From positions 1 to 37,829 of the forward strand of contig CAIYGI010000084.1 of assembly GCA_903925685.1 (NCBI GenBank): DNA of 37,829 bases, written 5' to 3'. Each line of letters opens with the position of its first letter. Position 1 is the first letter of the stretch. This DNA is from an uncultured bacterium (GTDB taxonomy: Bacteria > Verrucomicrobiota > Kiritimatiellia > CAIKKV01 > CAIYGI01). The position numbers and the translations under genes are program-made. The notes beneath the pieces were generated by a model, which saw nothing but the letters and a program-made list of their open reading frames with translations, did not search any database and was not told the origin of the DNA. This document shows positions 25,000 to 32,959 of this stretch, one piece after another.

Positions 25000-25422
25000 T
25001 CAAATGCTGTATTCAAGCGATCTGCCAAGCCGCAGTTTTATGGCTCTCGTGCATATATCCTGCAGCGTGGTGGTGGCCAGTTTCTTTCGCGCGTAGTTCC
25101 CAATATCTTCCCAGATCTCGCCAAATGGATCTGCCGGGTTATGAGTCCGATGCGAAACCGCGAAGGAGTGTTCGGTCAAGCGCACGATATCGCCAATCTG
25201 GATGACCGCAGGGTCTTTTGCCAATACGTACCCGCCCCGCGCCCCCCGCCGGCTCGAAACCAGTTCTCCCGCTTTCAGCACAAGCAAAATCTGCTCCAAA
25301 AACTTGATGGGAATAGACTGGCGTTGCGCGATGTCGGCGACACGCACGACTCCCTCGTTACGGTGCAGCGCGAGATCCAGCATTGTTTTCAAGGCATATT
25401 CGGTTTTTGAAGAAGGTTTCAC
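25000..25422 (-). CDS. Rrf2-family transcriptional regulator lacking the FeS cysteines
   Basis: A 140-residue winged-helix regulator. The N-terminal helix-turn-helix is TEYALKTMLDLALHRNEGVVRVADIAQRQSIPIKFLEQIL; the wing LVSSRRGARGGYVLAKDP is classic Rrf2. In IscR, NsrR and RsrR three cysteines near residues 90-105 bind an Fe-S cluster. Here that loop (FAVSHRTHNPADPFGE) has none, and the only cysteine is near the end (DICTRA). It therefore resembles the cluster-free CymR-type branch, which is controlled by protein partners. Its start overlaps the EIIA gene by four bases, so its level is coupled to that protein. Target genes cannot be read from the sequence. Confidence 0.88.
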   Translation of the reverse strand: MKPSSKTEYALKTMLDLALHRNEGVVRVADIAQRQSIPIKFLEQILLVLKAGELVSSRRGARGGYVLAKDPAVIQIGDIVRLTEHSFAVSHRTHNPADPFGEIWEDIGNYARKKLATTTLQDICTRAIKLRLGRSLEYSI

Positions 25423-26189
25423 TGTCTGCTTGCTCCGTATCTACCGGTTACTCCAGCGCCCTGTTGCATGTGGCTGACAACTTCATCCTCGCAGGCGCAG
25501 GCTGCATCGCGCATCGCCTGCGCATCCCCGGCCGCCCGCAGACGCGCCAGCAGGTCGGTTGTCTGGCAGACCGTGCAAATCCGCGCCAGCGCGTGCAAAT
25601 GCAGCCTATCGTCCAGACAACAAAGCAGGAAAAAGAGATCCGTCGCCTTGCCGTCGGGCGCGCCGAAGGGCAATGGATGCAGCGCCCGGCCGATAATCAG
25701 AAACGAATCGCCAGCCAGATAGGCATCATGATAGCGCGGATGCAGAAGCGCCAGGCCGCCGGGCAGACCCGTCGAGCAAAGCGCCTCGCGCTCTTCGAGA
25801 CTATTCAACAAGTCCTTCGGATCAAAGAGCAGATTTGCGACCTCCGCCACCGCCACCAGGTCGCGCAACACAGAGGCCTTGGTGTGCGACCGCAGGGACG
25901 GCGCAACGCGTCCGGCGCCCAGCAACCCGCAAACCAGCGGCGCCTGACCGTTCAAATACTGTTGGGTTTGCGCGGAGGCCTGTGCGTGATACTCCGCCAG
26001 CCGTTTGCCCTGCATGCTCAGAATGCGCTGCGAAGCCCAGGCGTCCAACTCGCCGCGATGAAAGACCGTGCGCTTCCCGCCCTGGCTTTCAAAGGGAATT
26101 TCATGCCTTTTGACCCACTTTTCCAAGCGGGCCGCATCGACGTGCAAATAGCGCGCCGCCTCATCCAGTAATAACAAGCGTTGCGGCAT
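25419..26189 (-). CDS. HTH (excisionase-type) - PTS EIIA fusion regulator
   Basis: A 256-residue two-domain protein. Residues 1-55 are a MerR/excisionase-like helix-turn-helix (LLLDEAARYLHVDAARLEKWVKRHEIP, then GKRTVFHRGELDAWAS). Residues about 100-250 are a fructose/nitrogen-type EIIA domain with the phosphorylatable His150 in GLPGGLALLHPR (compare G-I-A-x-P-H). ATG 26189 has GGAGACGG upstream. In the nitrogen PTS, EIIA phosphorylation reports on nutrient status and modulates protein partners. Fusion to a DNA-binding domain suggests direct transcriptional control. The Rrf2 gene overlaps it (ATGA). No PTS permease is nearby. The domain calls are firm; the regulon is unknown. Confidence 0.85.
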   Translation of the reverse strand: MPQRLLLLDEAARYLHVDAARLEKWVKRHEIPFESQGGKRTVFHRGELDAWASQRILSMQGKRLAEYHAQASAQTQQYLNGQAPLVCGLLGAGRVAPSLRSHTKASVLRDLVAVAEVANLLFDPKDLLNSLEEREALCSTGLPGGLALLHPRYHDAYLAGDSFLIIGRALHPLPFGAPDGKATDLFFLLCCLDDRLHLHALARICTVCQTTDLLARLRAAGDAQAMRDAACACEDEVVSHMQQGAGVTGRYGASRQ

Positions 26190-26249
26190 AACCGTCTCCT
26201 GTAACAGCCCGCGAATTATGCGCCGCCCGCTGCCGCACGCCAAGCGCAA

Positions 26250-27707
26250 TCATAAAAACGGCGTCAGCAGACGCGCGGCGCCGTCGCGCAATCTCACCGG
26301 CAGACTCCTGGCGTCGACCTCCTCCAAAGTCACGCGGCGGCTTTGCCTGAGTTTGGCGGCGAAAATTTCATCGAGCCTGCACGCCAACCCCTGGTCGTAA
26401 CTTTCAAGATTAAATTCGAAATTCAATCGCAGGCTGCGCGGGTCCCAGTTGGCCGAGCCGACCAGCGACCAGCCGCCGTCCACTATCAATAGTTTGGAAT
26501 GATCGAAGGGGGGCGGCGCGAGCCAGATGCGGCATCCATGTTCCAGCACCTGCCACCAGTGCGCGGTGGATGCCCATTGCACGAACGGGAGATTGCCCTT
26601 GGATGGCAGCACTATATCCACCTGTACGCCGCGCATGGCCGCCAGGCTCAGCGCGGATATGATGCTGGGCTCCGGCAGGAAATAGGGGGTGACAATGCAA
26701 ATCGAGCGCCGCGCAGTCGTCAGCGCACCCAGGATGACCCAGCGCAGGATCTCGAAATCCTCATCCGGACCGTCGGAAATGCCGCGGGCCAGCATCGGAC
26801 CGGCGGATGTCAAAGGGGGGAACCACAGTTCGCCGCGTAAAGCCTGCTGCGTCGTGAAAAACCAGTCGTCGGCGAATACTTCCTGCAACTGCGCGACCAC
26901 CGGACCGTTGACGCGGAACTGGATGTCCTGCACCGGGTGCGCCGGACCTTTCGCCAGACAATTACCCGCGCGTATGTTCATGCCGCCGGTGAATCCGACT
27001 ATTCCATCCACTACCATGCTTTTGCGATGATTGCGGAGGTTCAGCGAAAGCAGACGCCAGAGCGGAAAGGCCGGCAGAAAACGCGCATGGCAAACGCCCT
27101 CGCGCCGGAGCTCACCCAGAATCGGCGGCCAGGAATAACGTGTGCCCGTGGCATCTATCAGCACCCGCACTTCCACGCCCCGGCGCACGGCGGCGCCCAG
27201 GGCGGCGGCAAAAGCCAGTCCCGTCTCGTCGCGGTCGAAGATGTAGGTGGACAGCGTTATTGAATGCCGGGCGCTCGCAATCGCATCCAGCATGGCGGGA
27301 AACGCCGCGTCGCCATTGATCAGCGGTTCGATGCTGTTTCCCGGCAGCAACGGGCGGGACACCACCTTGGCGGTGGCGAAAGCGAGCGAGATCAGGTGAC
27401 TGCTCGCGGCCGGCAATAGCGCGGCCAGTCGCTCGACGGAACAAAATTCCACCACATGCTGCGCGTTATACCGCTCCAGATTGCCGCGCAGCAGAATGGC
27501 TCGACGCTTGATGCGATTGACGCCCCAGATGAAATACATCAACGCGCCAAGCACCGGCACGAACCAGACAAAAGCCACCCACAGCACGGCGGCGCGACTG
27601 TCGCGCTTGTTGAGCACGGCGTGTCCGGAGGCAAACAGGGACAACAGCAGCGTCAACGCCGCCACCACATATTGCCAGAGGTGATCCTGCTGAACGAACA
27701 AGTTCAT
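26250..27707 (-). CDS. cls: Cardiolipin synthase (phospholipase D family)
   Basis: A 485-residue membrane enzyme that condenses phosphatidylglycerol into cardiolipin. Two N-terminal membrane helices (about residues 9-30 and 40-60, the second LWVAFVWFVPVLGALMYFIWG) are followed by two HKD motifs: NHRKSMVVD with FTGGMNI, and DHSKLLIVD with LVGSANWDPRSLRLNFE. The first HKD reads N-H-R-K with its Lys and Asp intact. Length and domain order match bacterial ClsA/ClsB. The start is ATG 27707 (MNLFVQQDHLW); a GTG at 27734 is also in frame. It follows ribE by 56 bases that contain a GGTGGA tract, so it may be an add-on to the rib operon or separately transcribed. Confidence 0.93.
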   Translation of the reverse strand: MNLFVQQDHLWQYVVAALTLLLSLFASGHAVLNKRDSRAAVLWVAFVWFVPVLGALMYFIWGVNRIKRRAILLRGNLERYNAQHVVEFCSVERLAALLPAASSHLISLAFATAKVVSRPLLPGNSIEPLINGDAAFPAMLDAIASARHSITLSTYIFDRDETGLAFAAALGAAVRRGVEVRVLIDATGTRYSWPPILGELRREGVCHARFLPAFPLWRLLSLNLRNHRKSMVVDGIVGFTGGMNIRAGNCLAKGPAHPVQDIQFRVNGPVVAQLQEVFADDWFFTTQQALRGELWFPPLTSAGPMLARGISDGPDEDFEILRWVILGALTTARRSICIVTPYFLPEPSIISALSLAAMRGVQVDIVLPSKGNLPFVQWASTAHWWQVLEHGCRIWLAPPPFDHSKLLIVDGGWSLVGSANWDPRSLRLNFEFNLESYDQGLACRLDEIFAAKLRQSRRVTLEEVDARSLPVRLRDGAARLLTPFL

Positions 27708-27721
27708 TTCGCGGCCATATT

Positions 27722-27757
27722 CCCCCTCTTCCACCTTTCACCCTCCACCTTCCACCC
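27722..27757 (-). repeat. Purine-rich GGTGGAAGGTGGAGGG tract, copy 2
   Basis: The - strand reads as consecutive GGTGGAAGGTGGAGGGTGAA-like runs between ribE and cls. It resembles the tract at 4973-5010. The two lie in otherwise unrelated places, both just before a membrane-protein gene. Confidence 0.4.
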
Positions 27758-27763
27758 GTTCAT

Positions 27764-28414
27764 CTACCGTCCGCCAAATCCGGCGCGGTGGAGATGCTCC
27801 ATGGTCAGGCCGCGGACAGGGGCGGAAGGATTCTCCAGACAGCGGCGTACATGCTTGGCGAGCAGGTCGGTTTCGAGATTTACCAGACCGCCCGCGGCAA
27901 GTTTACACAGGGAGGTATGCGTCCAAGTATGTGGAATAACATGCACCACGAAACCCGACGCCGTAAGTGACGCAATCGTCAGGCTCACGCCGCTTACGGC
28001 GATGGATCCCTTGAGGGCCATGTCGCCCAGCAGTCCGGCGTCACAGGCAATCGTAAGCGCCCAGTCCTCCCCCACCCGCTCGCGCGCCGCAATCCGGCCA
28101 GTGCCGTCAATGTGGCCGGTCACAAAATGTCCGCCGAAACGGTCGCTGCCACGCAGGGCGCGCTCCAGGTTTAGCGCCGCGCCGGGATGCAGCGATTCCA
28201 AATCCGTGCGCGCCACCGACTCGGCCAGCACGTCGAACGCCAACTCTTCCGCGGCGCAGGCGCTTACAGTAAGGCATGCGCCTTGCACGGCGATGCTCTC
28301 GCCCACCGCCACGGGTTCGTCCCACGGCGCATAGCCCACCCGCAAGCGCAGTCCCGGACCGCGCCGCGCCGCGCCGCGCAAGTTGCCGACTTGTTGCACT
28401 AGTCCCGTAAACAT
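27764..28414 (-). CDS. ribE: Riboflavin synthase alpha subunit
   Basis: A 216-residue enzyme that dismutates two 6,7-dimethyl-8-ribityllumazine molecules to riboflavin plus a pyrimidinedione. It has the family's internal duplication, with two lumazine-binding halves. MFTGLVQQVG opens the first and GGHFVTGHIDGTG the second; ACLTVS and VSGVSLTIASL are the matching core strands. It starts four bases after ribD, so the two are translationally linked. It is the last riboflavin gene of the unit controlled by the FMN riboswitch. The usual acidic/aromatic active-site positions appear intact. Confidence 0.95.
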   Translation of the reverse strand: MFTGLVQQVGNLRGAARRGPGLRLRVGYAPWDEPVAVGESIAVQGACLTVSACAAEELAFDVLAESVARTDLESLHPGAALNLERALRGSDRFGGHFVTGHIDGTGRIAARERVGEDWALTIACDAGLLGDMALKGSIAVSGVSLTIASLTASGFVVHVIPHTWTHTSLCKLAAGGLVNLETDLLAKHVRRCLENPSAPVRGLTMEHLHRAGFGGR

Positions 28415-28418
28415 AAGG

Positions 28419-29525
28419 TCACCGCTTTCCTTCCGGGCGCACGCGCACCAGCAAGTCTTTGCCGCATAACCGCTGTTCGATAACGCGCCAGCGCGGCAGC
28501 CCAGTCAGCCGCCAACCAGCGCCCGCCACCGCCGCCACCCCGTCGCCCCCGAGGAAGAGCGGCGCAAGAAATATCCAGGCCTCGTCCACCAGTCGTTCCG
28601 CCAGCAGCGACGATGCCAGTTCACCGCCGCCTTCGCAAAGCACATGCAAGGCACCAAGCGTTTGTAATCGCTCCATCAGGCTGGTCAGGCTTACGCGGCC
28701 ATGGGCATCCGCGGGCAGCATCCAGACAGCCGCGCCAGCGCGCGCATAGGCACGGCGGCGCGCGGTTGGACACGCCGCCGTGGTGGCAAGAACAGTTTGC
28801 GCCGCCGCGCCGTCTGAAAATACGCGCGCGCCTGGCCGGACTCTCCCGCGCGCGTCCACAATCACCCGCCAGGGATGGCGGCCCAAGGGCGGGCGCGGCA
28901 AGAGCGATGGATCGTCGGCAAGCACCGTGCCCGCCCCCACCAGCACGACATCGCAGCGCCGTCGCAGCGCCTGCACCTCGCGCCGCGCCTGGACGCCGGT
29001 GACCCATTTTGAACAGCCTGCGGCATCGGCAATGCGTCCGTCAAGAGTCTGCCCCAGTTTGAGCGTCAGATAAGGCCGTCCATGAATCATCCGCCGCGCA
29101 AAGGGATCCAGCAACGCCTGCGCCTCTTCGCGCCGCACGCCGGTCTTGACGGCGATGCCGGCCCGGCGCAGCAGTGCAAGTCCGCGACCGCGGTGGCGCG
29201 GATTGGGATCGGTAACGGCGGCCACCACGCGCCGCACGCCGGCCGCGATCAGCGCTGCAGTGCAAGGCGGTGTGCGGCCGCTGGTTGAACATGGTTCCAG
29301 CGTCACATAAAGCGTAGCCCCGCGCGCCCGGGCGCCCGCCTGGCGCAAGGCGTAAATTTCGGCGTGTGGACCGCCGGCGCGACGATGCCATCCCTGCCCG
29401 ACCACCCGGCCCGCGCGCGTTAGGACGGCGCCGACCGGCGGATTGGGTCGGGTACAGCCCTCGCCGCGGCGGGCAAGGCGCAGCGCCAAAGCCATCGCAA
29501 GATCATCCTTATGTTTGTCCGTCAT
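28419..29525 (-). CDS. ribD: Bifunctional riboflavin biosynthesis deaminase/reductase
   Basis: A 368-residue protein. The N-terminal cytidine-deaminase-like domain has the zinc site HAEIYAL (His, catalytic Glu) and LEPCSTSGRTPPC (two Cys). It deaminates the pyrimidine product of RibA. The C-terminal reductase domain begins at RPYLTLKLGQTLDGRIA and includes SKWVTG, RCDVVLVGAGTVLADDPSL and HVLCEGGGELASSLL, the NADPH/substrate contacts. The start ATG 29525 (MTDKHKDDLAM) lies inside the last codons of ftsY; ATG 29531 is a close alternative. Overlap with ftsY is 17 bases. Length and domain order are normal. Confidence 0.95.
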   Translation of the reverse strand: MTDKHKDDLAMALALRLARRGEGCTRPNPPVGAVLTRAGRVVGQGWHRRAGGPHAEIYALRQAGARARGATLYVTLEPCSTSGRTPPCTAALIAAGVRRVVAAVTDPNPRHRGRGLALLRRAGIAVKTGVRREEAQALLDPFARRMIHGRPYLTLKLGQTLDGRIADAAGCSKWVTGVQARREVQALRRRCDVVLVGAGTVLADDPSLLPRPPLGRHPWRVIVDARGRVRPGARVFSDGAAAQTVLATTAACPTARRRAYARAGAAVWMLPADAHGRVSLTSLMERLQTLGALHVLCEGGGELASSLLAERLVDEAWIFLAPLFLGGDGVAAVAGAGWRLTGLPRWRVIEQRLCGKDLLVRVRPEGKR

Positions 29526-30411
29526 CACCATGTACCAAGGCCTTGGTGAAGGCGGCGGAGTCAAATGGGGCGAGATCGTCCGCCCCCTCGCCCAGTCCGC
29601 AGAAGCGCACAGGAATACCGAGTTCTTTTTCCACCGCCACAACGAAACCGCCTTTGGATGAACCGTCCAGTTTGGCGATCACCGCGCCGCTCAGCGAGAC
29701 CATCTTTTGAAATGCGCGCGCCTGATTGACGGCATTGTGGCCAAGCGTGGCATCGAGCACGATCCAAGTCTCGTGCGGAGCCCCGGGCAGCGCCTTGTCG
29801 ATCGAGCGGCGCACCTTTTGCAGTTCCTCCATCAGGTTGGTCTTGGTATGCATGCGCCCGGCCGTATCCACGATAACCACGTCGACGCCGCGCGCACGCG
29901 CGGCCGTGATGGCGTCGAAGGCCAACGAGGCGGCGTCGGCCCCTTGCAGTCCCGTCACCACATCCACGCCCAGCCGGTCGGCCCAGATCCTGAGTTGTTG
30001 CGAACCGGCGGCGCGAAAAGTATCCGCCGCCGCGAGCAGCGGCTTGAGGCCCTGTTGGCGCGCCATGGCGGCAAGTTTGGCGGCCGTGGTTGTTTTGCCG
30101 GAGCCGTTCACACCGACGATCAGCAGCACGGCGGGCTTGGCGGCGAACGACCAGACAAACGGTGCGCGCGGAGGCATCGCCGTTATCAGCGCGCGTTCGA
30201 TCTGGTCTGCCGCCGAACCATGTTCGCCGCCGGATTTCAGCGCGGCGATCCATTCCACGACCAGGCGCGGCGGCAGGTCGGCCTCAATCAGCGCCTTTTC
30301 CCATTCCGCCCTGGTGGCGGCTTCGAATTTTTGCGCCCCCGGCAGTATGCTTGCGACAGCGTTGCGAATCCGCTCCCGCGTACGCGCCAGCGCTTGCAGC
30401 CAATTGCTCAC
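29509..30411 (-). CDS. ftsY: Signal recognition particle receptor FtsY
   Basis: A 300-residue SRP GTPase that docks ribosome-nascent chain-SRP complexes at the membrane. It begins at GTG 30411, overlapping the nusB stop (GTGA). The NG core is present: GVNGSGKTTTAAKLAAMA (P-loop), AADTFRAAGSQQL (SRP insertion box), VIVDTAGRMHTKTNLMEEL (G3), AKLDGSSKGGFV (G4, commonly TKLDGTAKGG) and CGLGEGADDLAPFD at the C-terminus. It lacks the long acidic A domain of E. coli and has a short N-terminal helix bundle, as in many FtsY proteins outside Proteobacteria. It sits in the riboflavin unit between nusB and ribD. Confidence 0.96.
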   Translation of the reverse strand: MSNWLQALARTRERIRNAVASILPGAQKFEAATRAEWEKALIEADLPPRLVVEWIAALKSGGEHGSAADQIERALITAMPPRAPFVWSFAAKPAVLLIVGVNGSGKTTTAAKLAAMARQQGLKPLLAAADTFRAAGSQQLRIWADRLGVDVVTGLQGADAASLAFDAITAARARGVDVVIVDTAGRMHTKTNLMEELQKVRRSIDKALPGAPHETWIVLDATLGHNAVNQARAFQKMVSLSGAVIAKLDGSSKGGFVVAVEKELGIPVRFCGLGEGADDLAPFDSAAFTKALVHGDDGQT

Positions 30412-30898
30412 GCGTGAACTCCTGAAGAGTCGGACTTGTCAGACATTTCGGACTTGTCTGACGGTTTTCGCGTTTGCGTTTCCAGATCGCGTCGCACGCG
30501 ATCGAGCACGCCGTTGATGAAACGCGGCGAGGCGTCGTCGCTCAGCATCTTGGCGACTTCGAGCGCCTCGTTGATCGTGACGGCCGGCGGAATGTCGGGA
30601 TAGGCCAGCATCTCGCAAATCGCCGCGCGCATGATATTGCGGTCCACGCCTGACATGCGATGTATGGTCCAGTTTACAGCCGCCCGGCCAAGCAGCGTGT
30701 CAATTTCAACCCGGCGCGCAATGACGCCGTTCACCAAAGACTCTGCGAAGGCTTGCGCACGCTCGTCCTCGCCAGGTTGTGGTTCGTCCGGATCGCGTTC
30801 CTCCGTCAGCGCATCCCAGACACGCTCGGCGCCATCAGGATTGAAATCGCGCTGAAAAAGCTGCTGGACCGCCCAGATGCGGGCGCGCCGGCGGCTGG

Positions 30899-30902
<4 letters not shown>
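30408..30902 (-). CDS. nusB: Transcription antitermination factor NusB
   Basis: A 164-residue, mostly helical RNA-binding protein that acts with NusE in rRNA antitermination. The N-terminal RRARIWAVQQLFQRDF is typical, as is the C-terminal block MRAAICEMLAYPDIPPAVTI plus NEALEVAKMLSDDASPRFIN and GVLDRVRRDL. ATG 30902 overlaps the ribH stop (ATGA). The tail (SDKSEMSDKSDSSG) is a short low-complexity extension, and its final bases overlap the ftsY start. ribH-nusB adjacency is a known arrangement in many bacteria and fits the co-expression seen here. Confidence 0.94.
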
Positions 30903-31387
<485 letters not shown>

Positions 31388-31415
31388 AGTATGCGCCTCC
31401 TTGCTTGTTTTCATC

Positions 31416-32630
31416 CTACAGCATGTGCCCCATTTTGCTTTTTTTTGTGTCCAGATAACGCTGCCTGTGTTCCGATGCCGGCATGATCAGCGGCACCTGT
31501 TCGACGATCGTCAAGCCGTGCGCCTCGAGTCCGACTATTTTGCAGGGGTTATTGGTGAGCAGTCTTATGTTTTTCAGTCCGAGATCGCGCAGAATCTGGG
31601 CGCCGACGCCATAATCGCGCAAATCGGCCTTGAATCCCAGCCTTTCGTTGGCTTGAACGGTATCCAGTCCCTGTTCCTGCAGTTCGTAGGCATGCAACTT
31701 GTTGGCCAGCCCTATGCCCCGTCCTTCCTGCCGCATATACAAGACAACGCCAACGCCCGCCTGCTGCACCATGGCCATCGCGCGATCGAGCTGCTCGCCG
31801 CAGTCGCAGCGCAGCGAGCCGAAGACATCTCCGGTCAAACATTCGCTATGCACCCGCACCAGCGGCGCGGCGGCCGAGGCCAGATCCCCAATCACGAGCG
31901 CCAGGTGTTGCTGATCGTCCACGCGCGAGCGGTAGAGGAACAACTTGAAGGGGCCGTGGCGCGTTGGCATATCCACCGTTCGCACCCGTTCGACCAGCTG
32001 CTCCCGCGCGTTGCGGTAGACGATCAGGTCGGCCACGGTCGTCATGCGCAGCCCATGTTCCCGCGCAAAGGCGGTTAATTCAGGCATGCGCGCCATCTGA
32101 CCGTCGGGGCGCAGAATCTCGCAGATCACCCCGGCGGGTTTGAGTCCGGCCAGACGTGCCAGATCCACCGCGGCTTCGGTGTGTCCGGCGCGCCGCAAGA
32201 CCCCGCCATCCTTGGCCTGCAGGGGAAACATGTGCCCGGGACTGACGAGGTCCTGCCGCGTCGTCGCATCGTCCAGCAGCAATTGCACCGTGCGGGCGCG
32301 GTCGAAGGCGCTGATGCCCGTCGTTACATCGCGACGGGCGTCAACCGATTCCAAGAAAGCTGTTCCAAAGGAGTCGCCGCCGCCTCTGGCTGGCATGGGC
32401 AGCAAACTCAGACGTTCGACACGCTCGCGCGGCAGGGCGATGCAGATCAATCCGCGTCCGTGGGTGGCCATGAAATTGATGGCAGCGGGCGTGACCTTTT
32501 CCGCGGCCATAACGAGGTCGCCCTCGTTCTCCCGATGTTCATCGTCGGCAATGACGATCATTTCACCGCGACCGATGGCATCGATCGCCGCCGACACAGA
32601 ACCGGCGCCTTTTTTTTCCGTTTCGCGCAT
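31416..32630 (-). CDS. ribBA: Bifunctional 3,4-dihydroxy-2-butanone-4-phosphate synthase / GTP cyclohydrolase II
   Basis: A 404-residue fusion that makes both starting materials of riboflavin. The N-terminal half (about residues 1-205) is DHBP synthase: IVIADDEHRENEGDLVMAAE, MATHGRGLICIAL and HTEAAVDLARLAGL. The C-terminal half is GTP cyclohydrolase II, with the zinc ligands in ECLTGDVFGSLRCDCGEQLDRA (three Cys), then LYMRQEGRGIGLANK and LTNNPCKIVGLE. Both active sites appear complete. It is the first gene after the FMN riboswitch and its terminator, so its transcription should fall when FMN is plentiful. Confidence 0.96.
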   Translation of the reverse strand: MRETEKKGAGSVSAAIDAIGRGEMIVIADDEHRENEGDLVMAAEKVTPAAINFMATHGRGLICIALPRERVERLSLLPMPARGGGDSFGTAFLESVDARRDVTTGISAFDRARTVQLLLDDATTRQDLVSPGHMFPLQAKDGGVLRRAGHTEAAVDLARLAGLKPAGVICEILRPDGQMARMPELTAFAREHGLRMTTVADLIVYRNAREQLVERVRTVDMPTRHGPFKLFLYRSRVDDQQHLALVIGDLASAAAPLVRVHSECLTGDVFGSLRCDCGEQLDRAMAMVQQAGVGVVLYMRQEGRGIGLANKLHAYELQEQGLDTVQANERLGFKADLRDYGVGAQILRDLGLKNIRLLTNNPCKIVGLEAHGLTIVEQVPLIMPASEHRQRYLDTKKSKMGHML

Positions 32631-32650
32631 AGTGAACCCCGCAAACGACA

Positions 32651-32674
32651 GAAAAGCGCCCTAAAGCAGGGCGC
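32651..32674 (-). terminator. Riboswitch-controlled intrinsic terminator before ribBA
   Basis: On the - strand GCGCCCT (32674-32668), loop GCTTT, AGGGCGC (32662-32656) and TTTT (32655-32652): a strong hairpin with a U tract. It lies between the riboswitch aptamer and the ribBA start. The stem can be extended by GAAGA pairing with TTTTC across a bulged T. Confidence 0.85.
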
Positions 32675-32714
32675 ATCTTCGGGGGGACCGGATCACGGCG
32701 CAAAGGAGCGTCGT

Positions 32715-32873
32715 TCCGTCTTCTATCATCCAGGCTGAGGCGCGAACCGGCGCGCCATCACTGTCGGCCCCGGAGTTTCACCGGATCTGTCCCGCGCAGT
32801 GCGCGGGACTCGCGGGCTTTACCGCCGGCCGGGAATAACCTCATCGTGAGGCGCACCCCGTCCCGAAGACGTA
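32715..32873 (-). promoter_or_regulatory. FMN riboswitch (RFN element)
   Basis: All conserved RFN blocks are present in order on the - strand: CGTCTTCGGGACGGGGTG (5' P1 and following junction), TTCCCGGCCGGCGGTA, AAGCCCGCGA, the variable helix GTCCCGCGCACTGCGCGGGAC, CCGGTGAAACTCCGG, GGCCGACAGTGA and CAGCCTGGATGATAGAAGACG (closing P1). FMN binding should stabilise P1. The 5' P1 strand (32869-32862) is also perfectly complementary over eight bases to 32683-32676 beside the terminator, so the two foldings exclude each other. It controls the rib operon starting at ribBA. Confidence 0.97.
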
Positions 32874-32877
32874 CTTT

Positions 32878-32896
32878 ACCCCGTGCTAAGCGGGGT
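32878..32896 (-). other. Leader hairpin upstream of the FMN riboswitch
   Basis: ACCCCG and CGGGGT flank a 7-base loop, immediately 5' of the riboswitch. There is no U tract on either side, so it is more likely a leader stem than a terminator of the exchanger gene. The remaining bases to 32959 hold no clear promoter; a TAATAC at about 32908 is a possible -10 without a good -35. Confidence 0.4.
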
Positions 32897-32959
32897 GAGA
32901 TGTATTAAGTCACAAAAACGTATGTAGCGCAAGCCAAAAACGAGATCAATCAAAAAAGA

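Noticed and set aside
32878-32896. Terminator for the exchanger gene
   Set aside because: The hairpin is present but neither strand has a U tract after it; it is more likely a leader stem of the riboswitch transcript.
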